From Pseudomonadota bacterium (GTDB taxonomy: Bacteria > Pseudomonadota > Gammaproteobacteria > JAADHS01), in the NCBI GenBank assembly GCA_021821045.1, contig JAKACW010000040.1, positions 1-39,250 of the forward strand: 39,250 nucleotides of DNA, given 5' to 3'. Made by a program: the position numbers and the translations under genes. Below are positions 8,727 to 16,966 of the stretch, one piece after another. The number at the start of each line of letters is the position of its first letter. The first letter of the stretch is position 1. The notes under the pieces are model-generated. The model ran no database searches. It was not told where the DNA came from and saw nothing but the letters and a program-made list of their open reading frames with translations.

Positions 8727-9250
8727 GTGGTTCTCTCCGTCACTTTCATGGTCGCAGCGCCGCCGCTAAGTTTTGCTCTTGGAAGATTGCGCAGCCAGCG
8801 CCGCGCGGCGGTCAACAGCGCATCCCCATCGACCTGGGCGTCACGGCGATAAGGCGCTTCCAGCAGGCTCTCGCGCAGGCGCTTGCCAAAATCGCCATTG
8901 CCGCCGGTGCTGTCGAGAAATTCCAACCAACGCTCGCCGTGCAGGCCGCCGATGTCGCGGTTGGGAAAGGTGTTGACCGCGAAACGGCGCAGCAAAATGG
9001 ACACCGCTTGGGCCAACTGCGCCCCGTCGCCGGAACGGCGGAAATTGCGATCGATCTCGTCAAGGCGGCGCAACGCGGCCACGTGCATGGCCATGGCGCG
9101 GCGTTGTTTGACGAGCCAAACGATTGCCGCGACGACCAACACCAGCACGACCGCGCTGATCCACCACCCCGGCGCCGGCGGCCACCACGACGGGGGCGGC
9201 GGCGCATGGATGTCGCGCAATTGGGCCAGCAGTTGCTGGGGATCGTTCAT
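8723..9250 (-). CDS. DUF4381 family membrane protein of the Bat operon
   Basis: A 175-aa protein with a short N-terminal segment (MNDPQQLLAQLRDIHAPPPP), a Trp/Pro-rich run and one membrane helix (about residues 29-47, WISAVVLVLVVAAIVWLV). A cytoplasmic helical domain follows (RRLDEIDRNF, QLAQAVSILLRRFAV, LDSTGGNGDFGKRL..LLEAPYR). This matches DUF4381 proteins, which occur between the DUF58 gene and batA in gammaproteobacterial moxR-bat operons. The start overlaps the DUF58 stop (ATGA, 9247-9250) and the stop overlaps the batA GTG start. No enzymatic motif is visible; a structural or adaptor role in the VWA/MoxR assembly is an inference. Confidence 0.88.
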   Translation of the reverse strand: MNDPQQLLAQLRDIHAPPPPSWWPPAPGWWISAVVLVLVVAAIVWLVKQRRAMAMHVAALRRLDEIDRNFRRSGDGAQLAQAVSILLRRFAVNTFPNRDIGGLHGERWLEFLDSTGGNGDFGKRLRESLLEAPYRRDAQVDGDALLTAARRWLRNLPRAKLSGGAATMKVTERTT

Positions 9251-10179
9251 CGCGCTGCTGCCTTTCTGCGTTGTCCCGGTTGGAGGCCCGCGCCAAGGGC
9301 GCGAACGGGATCGGCGGCTGTCGGCAGCTCAATGAATTTCAAACCGAGGCGTTGTCGCCAGCGCTTCAGTTGTTCACAGCGGGCGTCGAAGCGCGCGCGA
9401 TGCTGCCGGCGCAGTTCACTCATCGCGCTGTCGAGCACGGCGAGATGCTGGCCATCGCTGAAACTGTACAGCCCCGGCGGCGGGAGTTCTTTTTCCAAGG
9501 GGTCAAAGACGAGAATAAACGCCAGCTCGCAGTGGCGGTTGAGCTGGATCAGGGTTGTTTCCAGTTCCGGATGACGCTCGGCACCTTCGAAATCGCTGAT
9601 GACGCAGATCCACGTGCCGGGGCGGGCGATGCGCTGAGTGCGTTTTAAAGCCTCGATCCAGGCCGGCTCGGCCGTCGGCATCGGTGCTGCAGCCGACATT
9701 TGCGCCAATCCGCGCAAGAAGCGCAACGTGCCGCGATGGCCGCGGGTGGGACGGAATTCGTGATGCTGAGCATCGGCGAACACCATACCGCCTATGCGAT
9801 CGCCTCGTTCCGTGGCGGACCAGGCCAGCAACGCGGCGGCTTCGGCGGCGGCGACGGATTTGAACGCGCGGCGGGTGCCGAAATGCATGGCGGCACTTTG
9901 GTCGACGACGAGCACCACCGGCCGTTCGCGTTCTTCTTGAAACAGTTTGGTATGCGGCTGTCCCGTGCGGGCGGTGACGCGCCAATCGATGGTGCGAACG
10001 TCGTCGCCGGGAACATAGCGGCGGACTTCGGCGAACGCCATGCCGCGACCGCGGAACGCGGACAGGTCGTTGCCCGATCCCCAGGCGCGGGCGAAATCCT
10101 GGGGCGTGTAGCCCAGGCGCGCGGCGGGCTCGCGCAAGCGCATCAAATCATGGAGAGTGACGGTAACGCCCTGAGTCAT
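9247..10179 (-). CDS. DUF58 protein (VWA-like) of the Bat operon
   Basis: A 310-aa soluble protein of the DUF58 family. The hallmark segment is complete: RRYVPGDDVRTIDWRVTART followed by KLFQEERERPVVLVVDQSAAM (about residues 53-98). The last part is a VWA-type first strand with a D-x-S motif. Later strands DRIGGMVFAD, TWICVISDFEG and CELAFILVFDPLEKELP complete a VWA-like fold. Family members are encoded next to MoxR AAA+ ATPases, presumably as their partner or substrate adaptor. The gene is 21 bp downstream of moxR and overlaps the DUF4381 start by 4 bp. No membrane helix is present, unlike BatA and BatB. Confidence 0.93.
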   Translation of the reverse strand: MTQGVTVTLHDLMRLREPAARLGYTPQDFARAWGSGNDLSAFRGRGMAFAEVRRYVPGDDVRTIDWRVTARTGQPHTKLFQEERERPVVLVVDQSAAMHFGTRRAFKSVAAAEAAALLAWSATERGDRIGGMVFADAQHHEFRPTRGHRGTLRFLRGLAQMSAAAPMPTAEPAWIEALKRTQRIARPGTWICVISDFEGAERHPELETTLIQLNRHCELAFILVFDPLEKELPPPGLYSFSDGQHLAVLDSAMSELRRQHRARFDARCEQLKRWRQRLGLKFIELPTAADPVRALGAGLQPGQRRKAAAR

Positions 10180-10200
10180 GACCGGCGGCGGTTGTACTTT

Positions 10201-11229
10201 CTATGGGACGGGAACTTTGGCCAGCAACTCGCGCACGACTTGATCGGCATTGACGCCGTCGGCTTCCGCCTCGAACGACAGCACCAGCCGATGACGCAAG
10301 ATGTCGGGCGCAATCGCGTGAATGTCTTCCGGCGAGACATAGTTGCGGCCGTTGAGCCAGGCATGGGCGCGAGCGCAACGATCCAAGGCAATGGTGGCGC
10401 GCGGGCTGGCGCCATAGCTGATCCATTGCGCGAGTTCCGCTTTGTACTTGCCTGCGGCGCGGGTCGCGCTGACCAACTGCACGATGTAGGTTTCCAGCGC
10501 CGCCGAGAGGTGCAGTTGCAGCACTTCCTGGCGTGCGGTGAAGACTAGATTTTGGGAGACCTGGCTCTTGCGGTCCACCACGGGCAACCTGTTGTCGCGG
10601 GCCTGTGCGCGCGCGAGTTGCAGAATTTTGTGTTCGGATTTGATGTCCGGGTAGTCGATGCGCACATGCAGCAGGAACCGGTCGAGTTGGGCCTCGGGCA
10701 GCGGGTAGGTGCCTTCCTGTTCGATGGGGTTTTGCGTCGCCATCACCAGAAACAACGGCGGCAGCGCATACGTATTGCGGCCAACGGTGACTTGGCGTTC
10801 CGCCATCGCTTCGAGCAGGGCCGACTGCACTTTGGCCGGGGCGCGGTTGATTTCGTCGGCCAAAACCAGATTGTGAAAAAGCGGTCCGCGCTGGAACTGG
10901 AACGAACCGTCGGTGGGGCGGTAGATTTCCGTACCGGTCAAATCGGCCGGCAGCAGGTCGGGTGTGAATTGGACGCGATGGAAGTCGCCTTCGAGGCCGG
11001 ACGCCAGTGCTTTGATGGCAGTGGTTTTTGCCAAACCCGGCGCGCCTTCGACCAACAAATGGCCGTCGGCCAGCAGGGCGACCAACAATCGGTCGAGCAG
11101 GTGTTCCTGGCCAATGACCAGTTGTTCCAATTCTTTCTTGAGTTGCGCAAAGGCCGTTTGAGCCGGCGATATCTTTTCGGTTTTCGGCCCTTCGCTCTTG
11201 GGTGTGGCGGAGGTTTGGGTAGCAGTCAT
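10201..11229 (-). CDS. MoxR family AAA+ ATPase
   Basis: A 342-aa AAA+ ATPase thought to act as a chaperone that remodels or activates client complexes, with VWA proteins as partners. Walker A is at about residues 62-69 (GAPGLAKT) and Walker B at about 121-126 (LVLADE), followed by INRAPAKVQSALLEAMAERQV. Sensor 1 is ATQNP, and the family segment IEQEGTYPLPEAQLDRF is present. The C-terminal lid contains YGASPRATIALDRCARAHAW and the sensor-2 type PEDI. All catalytic elements look intact. It is the first gene of the moxR-DUF58-DUF4381-batA-batB/C-batD run. The N-terminal 20 residues are low-complexity Ser/Thr/Lys, so the exact start is less certain than the rest. Confidence 0.96.
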   Translation of the reverse strand: MTATQTSATPKSEGPKTEKISPAQTAFAQLKKELEQLVIGQEHLLDRLLVALLADGHLLVEGAPGLAKTTAIKALASGLEGDFHRVQFTPDLLPADLTGTEIYRPTDGSFQFQRGPLFHNLVLADEINRAPAKVQSALLEAMAERQVTVGRNTYALPPLFLVMATQNPIEQEGTYPLPEAQLDRFLLHVRIDYPDIKSEHKILQLARAQARDNRLPVVDRKSQVSQNLVFTARQEVLQLHLSAALETYIVQLVSATRAAGKYKAELAQWISYGASPRATIALDRCARAHAWLNGRNYVSPEDIHAIAPDILRHRLVLSFEAEADGVNADQVVRELLAKVPVP

Positions 11230-11286
11230 GGGCGATGTTTCCGGTGCGCGGGGCGGGCGCCGAAGCGTGCCCGCCCCGCGGTTTAA

Positions 11287-11793
11287 TTAGTCGATTCGAA
11301 CGTTGATGCGGCCGCCGCGGGCGCCGGCTACTTTGGGCAGCGTCACGCGCAGGATGCCGTTGCGGTATTGGGCGTTGGCTCGCGCATCATCCACCGCCGC
11401 CGGCAGCGGGATGGCCCGTTCAAAGGCGCCATAAGCGCATTCGAGCATGTGGTAGCGGCCGTCGCGGCTTTCCCGCTGCACTTGCTTCTCGCCGCGAATA
11501 ACCAAGTGGTCGTTGATGACTTGGATGTCGATATTTCCAGGTTCAAGTCCCGGAACTTCCATTTTCACGACCACTTCATCGGGGTTCTCGAGGACATCGG
11601 CGGCGAGCAGCGCCCAGCGTGACGCGGAGCGCTCCACCAGCGCGTCGCGGCTTTCCACATCGCCGCCGGTGCGATGAATGGGGTTGAACTGGGTGAGCGC
11701 CTGGCCGGCCCGTTCTCGAATCTGACGCCATCCCTCGGTGACCTGATCCCAGGCGCGGCCAAGGCCGCTGCGCAGTTGTTCTAACGTGCTCAT
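11287..11793 (-). CDS. Hsp20/alpha-crystallin family small heat shock protein
   Basis: A 168-aa holdase that should bind unfolding proteins and pass them to the ClpB/DnaK system. The start at 11793 is preferred over one 8 codons upstream because AAGGAG lies 7 nt before it. The N-terminal arm (MSTLEQLRSGLGRAWDQV..) is amphipathic. The alpha-crystallin domain (about residues 60-158) contains VVVKMEVPGLEPGNIDIQV, LVIRGEKQV, and the end-of-domain motif Y-R-N-G-I-L-R-V-T-L-P (family consensus GxLxVxxP-like). The C-terminal tail has I-N-V, an IxI/V-type motif used for oligomer assembly. The gene is on the same strand as cbpA and clpB, about 215 bp downstream of cbpA, forming a heat-shock block. Confidence 0.95.
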   Translation of the reverse strand: MSTLEQLRSGLGRAWDQVTEGWRQIRERAGQALTQFNPIHRTGGDVESRDALVERSASRWALLAADVLENPDEVVVKMEVPGLEPGNIDIQVINDHLVIRGEKQVQRESRDGRYHMLECAYGAFERAIPLPAAVDDARANAQYRNGILRVTLPKVAGARGGRINVRID

Positions 11794-12008
11794 TGGGTTC
11801 TCCTTCTTACTGGCCATTAAATTCGTCTGCCCACTAGACGGGGCTGAGATCGTAACCCTATGAAATATCCGGGCTTATGCATTGTAGCACCGAACCTGAC
11901 GGTCCGGGCATCGCCGCTGATAACTACGTTGCTACGACCGGAATACGGGGAACAGGGTTCCCATGCCGGGCCGCACGCCGCCAGGCCGCGCCGTCACCCC
12001 GGGCGGCC
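11794..12008. other. Short intergenic stretch between the dnaJ-type gene and hsp20
   Basis: About 215 bp without a supportable gene; short frames here lack family resemblance and Shine-Dalgarno sites. The minus strand reads TGCTACAAT at 11881-11889, an extended -10-like sequence upstream of hsp20, but no convincing -35 lies 16-18 bp further up. I do not claim a promoter. No T-tract hairpin was found after the dnaJ-type gene. Confidence 0.4.
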
Positions 12009-12962
12009 CTATGGAAATCCCAGCTCGCGCCTCGGATCAAAGGGCAGGGCCTCGGCGAAACGGCGATACGCATCGCGATCGCTTTCGGTGTGGGCCGGCG
12101 GCGTGACGATTGTCACCGCCACGTATTGATCGCCAGCGGGGTTCCCCGGCAGGCCGCGGCCCCGCAGACGCAACTTCTTGCCGCCCCGGCTGTTGGGCGG
12201 AATGGTCAACTCGACCGGGCCCTTTAATGTTGGCGCTTTCAGTGTGGCGCCCAGCGCGGCTTCCCACGGCGTGACGGGCAGGTCGAGGTAGATGTCCTTG
12301 CCTTCGGCGCGAAACCAGCGGTGCGGTTCGAAGCCGATCTCCAGGTAGAGATCGCCCGCGCCGCCGCCGGTGACGCTGGGAGTGCCTTGGCCGGTCAGCC
12401 GAATGCGCTGTCCCTCGGTGATGCCCTTGGGGATCTTCACATTGAGGGAACGGTCGCGGGTGACGACCCGCCCGTTGTTGTCGATTTCAGGAACCCGCAG
12501 CGTGATGGTGCGCGATGCGCCCTCGAAACTGTCTTCCAGGCGAATGAGAATCTTCGCTTGGTGATCCTCGCCGCGGGTTCGGAATCCGCGGCGCGCGCCG
12601 GCCTGTTCGAACCCGCCCATTCCGCCCAGGCCGCCAAACAGAGTGGAAAAGAAATCGCTGAACCCGCCGCCGTCGCCAAAGCCGGCGGAGCGGAATTCGA
12701 AGTTGGTGTCCCACCCTGGCGGCGGGCGGAAATCATCGCCGGCACGCCAGTGCGTGCCCAGGCGATCATAAGCCGCGCGCTTTTCCGTATCCTTGAGAAC
12801 TTCGTAGGCTTCGTTGATTTCCTTGATGCGCGCTTCGGCGTCCGGTTCCTTGCTGACGTCCGGATGATATTTGCGCGCCAGCTTGCGGTAGGCGCGCTTG
12901 ATATCGTCCACCGAGGCATCCCGGTTGACACCTAGAATCTGGTAGTAGTCTTTGTATTGCAT
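12009..12962 (-). CDS. cbpA: CbpA/DnaJ-type co-chaperone without zinc finger
   Basis: A 317-aa J-protein that should stimulate DnaK and deliver clients. The N-terminal J domain (about residues 4-69) starts KDYYQILGV and has the HPD motif at about 33-35 (KYHPDVSKE). A Gly/Phe-rich linker follows ([20 protein letters not shown]). There is no CxxCxGxG zinc-finger block; the chain goes straight into two C-terminal substrate-binding beta domains ([85 protein letters not shown]). This is the CbpA/type II layout. It lies between clpB (upstream) and hsp20 (downstream) on one strand. A REP-like hairpin fills the gap to clpB, so it may be transcribed separately. Confidence 0.94.
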   Translation of the reverse strand: MQYKDYYQILGVNRDASVDDIKRAYRKLARKYHPDVSKEPDAEARIKEINEAYEVLKDTEKRAAYDRLGTHWRAGDDFRPPPGWDTNFEFRSAGFGDGGGFSDFFSTLFGGLGGMGGFEQAGARRGFRTRGEDHQAKILIRLEDSFEGASRTITLRVPEIDNNGRVVTRDRSLNVKIPKGITEGQRIRLTGQGTPSVTGGGAGDLYLEIGFEPHRWFRAEGKDIYLDLPVTPWEAALGATLKAPTLKGPVELTIPPNSRGGKKLRLRGRGLPGNPAGDQYVAVTIVTPPAHTESDRDAYRRFAEALPFDPRRELGFP

Positions 12963-12989
12963 AGCATCAGACGCAATGAAGATTCATAT

Positions 12990-13056
12990 CACGGTTGGAA
13001 ACCGCTCCCACAACAAAATCGGCTGACGTGGGAGCGGATCATTCCGCGATTCTCCC
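12990..13056. repeat. REP-like palindrome between clpB and cbpA
   Basis: An inverted repeat pairs CCGCTCCCAC (13002-13011) with GTGGGAGCGG (13028-13037), a perfect 10-bp stem with a 16-nt loop. It is flanked by ACGGTTGGAA on the left and ATCATTCCGCGATTCTCCC on the right. It is the same family as the units at 3817-3956 and 16763-16929. It lies 3' of clpB and 5' of cbpA. No T-run follows the stem in the clpB direction, so it is not a standard intrinsic terminator. Confidence 0.85.
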
Positions 13057-13086
13057 TTAGACAAGCACGACCCCATCGTGTGTCGT

Positions 13087-15666
13087 TTACCGTCCGCGAC
13101 GAAACACCATGCTGTCGTTATCTACATCAACTTCGATCGTGTCGCCCGGCGCGAACCGTCCGCCGAGAATCTCCTGCGCCAGCGGATTTTCGATCATGTG
13201 CTGAATCGATCGCTTTAACGGCCGCGCGCCGTACACCGGATCGTAACCCGCCTGGCCGATTTTATCCAAGGCAGCCGGCGTCAGCACGAGGTTCATATCG
13301 CGATCTTTCAACCGGCGCCGCAGGTATTCCACCTGAATGTTGGCGATGGACATGATCTGCTCGCGACCCAGGGGATGAAACACCACCACTTCGTCGATGC
13401 GGTTGATGAACTCGGGACGGAAGTGCTGGGTGACGACTTCCATCACTGCGTTCTTCATGCGTTGATAATTTTCCTCACCGGCCATCTCCTGAATCATCTG
13501 GCTGCCGAGATTCGACGTCATGATGATCACGGCATTGCGAAAATCCACCGTCCGGCCGTGACCGTCGGTGAGCCGCCCGTCGTCCAGCACTTGCAGCAGG
13601 ATATTGAACACATCCGGGTGGGCCTTCTCGACTTCATCGAGCAACACCACGGAGTAGGGGCGGCGGCGGATCGCTTCGGTGAGGTAACCGCCTTCTTCGT
13701 AACCGACATAGCCCGGCGGAGCGCCGATCAAGCGGGCGACCGAATGCTTTTCCATGAATTCCGACATGTCGATGCGGATCATGGCGTCTTCGGTGTCGAA
13801 TAGGAAGTTGGCCAGTGCCTTGCTCAATTCGGTCTTGCCCACGCCGGTGGGGCCGAGGAACAGGAACGAGCCGTTGGGGCGATTGGGGTCCGCCAAGCCG
13901 GCGCGGGAGCGGCGGATGGCATTGGCGACGGCCTTGACGGCTTCACCTTGGCCGACCACGCGCTTGTGCAGCACCTCTTCCATGCGCAGCAGTTTGTCGC
14001 GCTCGCCCTCCAGCATCTTGGAGACCGGAATGCCGGTCCACTTGGACACCACTTCGGCGATTTCTTCCTCCGTAACCCGATTGCGCAGCAGCTTGGTTTT
14101 GGTCTGCGTATGTTGCGACGCTTCGTTCAAGCGCTTTTCCAATTCGGGGATGCGCCCGTACTGCAGCTCCGACATGCGTCCCAGATCGCCGGCGCGGCGC
14201 GCCGTTTCCAATTCCATGCGCGCGCGGTCCAGTTCTTCCTTGATGTGGGTCGAACCCTGGACGGCGGCCTTTTCCGATTTCCAAATTTTCTCCAGTTCAC
14301 CGTACTCGGCTTCGAGTTTGCTGATTTCGCTTTGCAGATCGTTCAAGCGTTTCTTCGAAGCTTCGTCGGTTTCCTTCTTGAGCGCTTCGCGTTCGATTTT
14401 GAGCTGAATCAGACGCCGGTCGAGCTTGTCCATCTCCTCCGGTTTGGAGTCGATTTCCATGCGAATGCGGCTGGCCGCTTCGTCCACTAAGTCGATGGCC
14501 TTGTCGGGCAACTGCCGGTCGGTGATGTAGCGGTTGGACAACGCGGCGGCCGACACGATGGCCGGGTCGGTGATTTCCACGCCGTGATGAACCTCGTACT
14601 TTTCCTTGAGCCCGCGCAGAATCGCCACCGTGTCTTCCACCGACGGTTCATCCACCAGCACCTTCTGGAAGCGCCGCTCCAAAGCGGCGTCTTTCTCGAT
14701 GTATTCGCGGTACTCATCGAGCGTCGTCGCGCCGATGCAATGCAATTCGCCGCGGGCCAGCGCCGGTTTGAGCATGTTGCCGGCGTCCATGGCGCCCTCG
14801 GCTTTGCCGGCGCCTACCATGGTGTGCAATTCGTCAATAAATAATATGATCTGTCCTTCCTGCTTGGACAGATCGTTTAACACGGCTTTGAGCCGCTCTT
14901 CGAATTCTCCGCGAAACTTGGCGCCGGCGATCAAGGCGCCGAGATCGAGCGACAGCAAGCGTTTGCCTTTCAGTCCCTCCGGTACTTCGCTATTGATAAT
15001 GCGTTGCGCGAGTCCTTCGACGATAGCGGTTTTACCCACGCCCGGTTCCCCGATCAGCACCGGATTGTTCTTGGTGCGTCGCTGCAGTACTTGAATGGAG
15101 CGGCGGATTTCGTCGTCGCGGCCGATGACGGGGTCGAGCTTGCCTTGTTCGGCACGCTGAGTCAGATCGACCGTGTATTTCTCCAGCGCCCGGCGGGTGT
15201 CTTCCGCATTCGGGTTGTCCACCCTCTGACCGCCGCGGGCTTTTTCGATAACTTGCTCCAGCATGCCTTTGGTGGCGCCGGCGCGGCGGAGAATTTCACC
15301 GACTTGGCCCCGGTCGTCCACTGCGGCCAGCAGGAACAGCTCGGAGGAGATGTATTGATCCTTGCGCTGTTGCGCCAGCTTGTCGGTGAGGTTGAGCAGG
15401 CGGCCTAAATCGTTGGAGATGTGTACCTCGCCGGCGGCGCCTTGCACGCTCGGCAGGCGATCCAGCGCTTCGCCCAGTTGGGAGCGCAGCGCATTGACGT
15501 TCACGCCGGCATCCGAGAGCATCTGGCGTGTGTTGCCGCCTTCTTGATCGAGCAGGGCGGTTACAAGGTGCGCCGGCTCAATGAACTGGTGATCGCGCCC
15601 CACCGCCAGCGATTGGGCATCGGCCAGGGCCATTTGAAATTTGCTTGTTAGTTTGTCCATCCGCAT
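13087..15666 (-). CDS. clpB: ClpB, AAA+ protein disaggregase
   Basis: An 859-aa Hsp100 that extracts polypeptides from aggregates together with DnaK. The start [21 protein letters not shown] matches the E. coli N-terminus (from memory), and GGAGG lies 8 nt before the ATG. Layout: Clp N domain (1-150), AAA1 with Walker A GEPGVGKT at 206-213 and Walker [25 protein letters not shown], then the coiled-coil middle domain (about 410-530; [22 protein letters not shown]). AAA2 has Walker [16 protein letters not shown], the pore-loop GYVGYEEGG, Walker [15 protein letters not shown] and sensor 2 GARPLKR. All catalytic elements are present and the length is normal. A sigma-32-like promoter is visible upstream. 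Confidence 0.98.
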   Translation of the reverse strand: MRMDKLTSKFQMALADAQSLAVGRDHQFIEPAHLVTALLDQEGGNTRQMLSDAGVNVNALRSQLGEALDRLPSVQGAAGEVHISNDLGRLLNLTDKLAQQRKDQYISSELFLLAAVDDRGQVGEILRRAGATKGMLEQVIEKARGGQRVDNPNAEDTRRALEKYTVDLTQRAEQGKLDPVIGRDDEIRRSIQVLQRRTKNNPVLIGEPGVGKTAIVEGLAQRIINSEVPEGLKGKRLLSLDLGALIAGAKFRGEFEERLKAVLNDLSKQEGQIILFIDELHTMVGAGKAEGAMDAGNMLKPALARGELHCIGATTLDEYREYIEKDAALERRFQKVLVDEPSVEDTVAILRGLKEKYEVHHGVEITDPAIVSAAALSNRYITDRQLPDKAIDLVDEAASRIRMEIDSKPEEMDKLDRRLIQLKIEREALKKETDEASKKRLNDLQSEISKLEAEYGELEKIWKSEKAAVQGSTHIKEELDRARMELETARRAGDLGRMSELQYGRIPELEKRLNEASQHTQTKTKLLRNRVTEEEIAEVVSKWTGIPVSKMLEGERDKLLRMEEVLHKRVVGQGEAVKAVANAIRRSRAGLADPNRPNGSFLFLGPTGVGKTELSKALANFLFDTEDAMIRIDMSEFMEKHSVARLIGAPPGYVGYEEGGYLTEAIRRRPYSVVLLDEVEKAHPDVFNILLQVLDDGRLTDGHGRTVDFRNAVIIMTSNLGSQMIQEMAGEENYQRMKNAVMEVVTQHFRPEFINRIDEVVVFHPLGREQIMSIANIQVEYLRRRLKDRDMNLVLTPAALDKIGQAGYDPVYGARPLKRSIQHMIENPLAQEILGGRFAPGDTIEVDVDNDSMVFRRGR

Positions 15667-15690
15667 GTGCTTTACCTCCGGTGGCCATAG

Positions 15691-15719
15691 AGATAAGGTG
15701 CGGCGCGACTAAAATCAAG
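15691..15719 (-). promoter_or_regulatory. Putative sigma-32 (heat shock) promoter of clpB
   Basis: On the minus strand, CTTGATTTT (15711-15719) resembles the sigma-32 -35 consensus CTTGAAA. CACCTTATCT (15691-15700) resembles the -10 consensus CCCCATnT, with a 10-13 bp spacer depending on alignment. It ends 24 bp before the clpB ATG, leaving room for a short leader with GGAGG. The placement in front of clpB is what makes this credible; the -10 match is only partial. Confidence 0.5.
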
Positions 15720-15766
15720 AGTCGGAGTGCATTAATAGCGAATAGGTGGAATATTGCGCAGTATGG

Positions 15767-16957
15767 TCAGGGTTGATCGTTGCGCTGCAGTTGTTCCAGG
15801 CCAGGCGTGAGATGCAGCTTGCCCAGGTGATCGATAATGACGGCGTCGACTTCGGGATATTGCTGGAGCAAGCGCAGTCCATCCAGCGGCCCAAGCACGA
15901 AAATGGTCGTCGACAGGGCGTCCGTCAGCTGACCTCGCGGGCCGATAATGGTGACGCTTTGACAAGCGTCGGCGGGATGGCCCGTTTTCGGATCCAGAAT
16001 ATGGTGATAGCGCTGGCCGTTTTCCAGAAAAAAGCGCTCGTAGTCGCCGGACGTCGAGATGGCGCTGTCGACCAACGGCATGACGGCGATCATCTCGTCG
16101 GGGGAGCGGGGGTGTTTAATGCCGATCATCCATGGGCGCCCGTCCTTTTGGCCAAGTACGCCGCTGTCGCCGCCGGCGGTGACCAGTGCCGACGTGATGC
16201 CTTTCGCTCGGAGCAGCTCGATTGCGCGGTCGACCGCATAACCTTTGGCGATGCCGCCTAGATCGATGCGCACGCCGGCGCGCGCGTAGTGGACCGAGTG
16301 TGCAGTGCGGTTAAGGTGCAAGTGTTTGTAGTCGACAAGGGGCAGCTTAGCGGCAATGACCGCCGGGTCCGGGCGAACATGGTCGCGATAATCGTACAGA
16401 TGGCCGATGGCGGCGAAGGTGATGTCGAATGCGCCGCCGCTTGCGGCCGAAATGTCGGTGGCGGCGCGGATCAAGTCGAATAACTCGGCGGGCACAGCTT
16501 GGGGCGCGAGGTGGGCGCTGGCGTTCAGGCGGGCCAGCGCCGTCTCTTCGATATAGGGACTCATCAATGCCTCGATGCGGCGCATTTCCGTCATCACGTC
16601 GGCCGCGCCCTCGCGGGCCTTGCGGTCGTTGGCGTCCCAGACCTCGACGTGAACGGACGTTCCCATGATGGGTTGGGTGTCTTTGACCCAGCCGGCGGAG
16701 ACGGGGAGTGCGAGGATCAACGCGGCAATGGCAAAAATGGTCGCGAAAGGTGCGAGTCCATTGCGGGAGCGGCTTCCTACCGCGATTCTTCGCCCGACTC
16801 GACACGCGCGTCGCCTGCGATCGCGGAATGATCCGCTCCCACACGAGTTCGTCGCTGGTCGTGGGGGCGCATTCCTTGCGCGATTCTTCGCCCGATTGGC
16901 CACTGGATCGCGGAATGATCCGCTTCCACCGCGACGCAAACGCCGGACCAGTGGCAC
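15767..16957 (-). CDS. apbE: ApbE family FAD:protein FMN transferase, N-terminus disturbed by REP repeats
   Basis: ApbE attaches FMN from FAD to Thr residues of exported flavoproteins such as NqrB/NqrC or RnfG. The recognisable protein runs from the hydrophobic signal segment (ATIFAIAALILALPVSA, ORF residues 72-88) through TQPIMGTSVHVEVW and RIEALMSPY. It continues with ASGGAFDITFAAIGHLY, VRIDLGGIAKGYAVDRAIE, VTAGGDSGVLG, the acidic DSAISTSGDYERFF and HHILDPKTGHPA, to the end, all typical of the family. The 65 residues before the signal segment are read from two REP-like repeats (peptide GSGSFRD appears twice) and are almost certainly not native. The only in-frame ATG before the conserved core is at 16957. 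GTG at 16903 lies in the repeat; ATT at 16738 and TTG at 16720 are the nearer options. The true start is unresolved. Confidence 0.85.
   Translation of the reverse strand: MPLVRRLRRGGSGSFRDPVANRAKNRARNAPPRPATNSCGSGSFRDRRRRACRVGRRIAVGSRSRNGLAPFATIFAIAALILALPVSAGWVKDTQPIMGTSVHVEVWDANDRKAREGAADVMTEMRRIEALMSPYIEETALARLNASAHLAPQAVPAELFDLIRAATDISAASGGAFDITFAAIGHLYDYRDHVRPDPAVIAAKLPLVDYKHLHLNRTAHSVHYARAGVRIDLGGIAKGYAVDRAIELLRAKGITSALVTAGGDSGVLGQKDGRPWMIGIKHPRSPDEMIAVMPLVDSAISTSGDYERFFLENGQRYHHILDPKTGHPADACQSVTIIGPRGQLTDALSTTIFVLGPLDGLRLLQQYPEVDAVIIDHLGKLHLTPGLEQLQRNDQP
16763..16929. repeat. Pair of REP-like repeats overlapping the apbE 5' end
   Basis: Unit 1 (16763-16842) runs GCGGGAGCGG..CCGCTCCCAC; unit 2 (16860-16929) runs CGTGGGGGCG..CCGCTTCCAC. 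Both contain CGCGATTCTTCGCCCGA and TCGCGGAATGATCCGC. They belong to the family at 3817-3956 and 12990-13056 and sit between the UDP-glucose dehydrogenase-like gene and the apbE core. Confidence 0.87.
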
Positions 16958-16966
16958 GCCGAGACC

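Noticed and set aside
11538-11556. GGTTCAAGTCCCGG, resembling a tRNA T-arm
   Set aside because: It is inside the Hsp20 coding sequence (PGLEPG) and no acceptor, D or anticodon arms can be built around it.
12990-13056. Intrinsic terminator of clpB
   Set aside because: The stem is strong, but no T-tract follows it on the minus strand, and the same sequence recurs elsewhere as a dispersed repeat.
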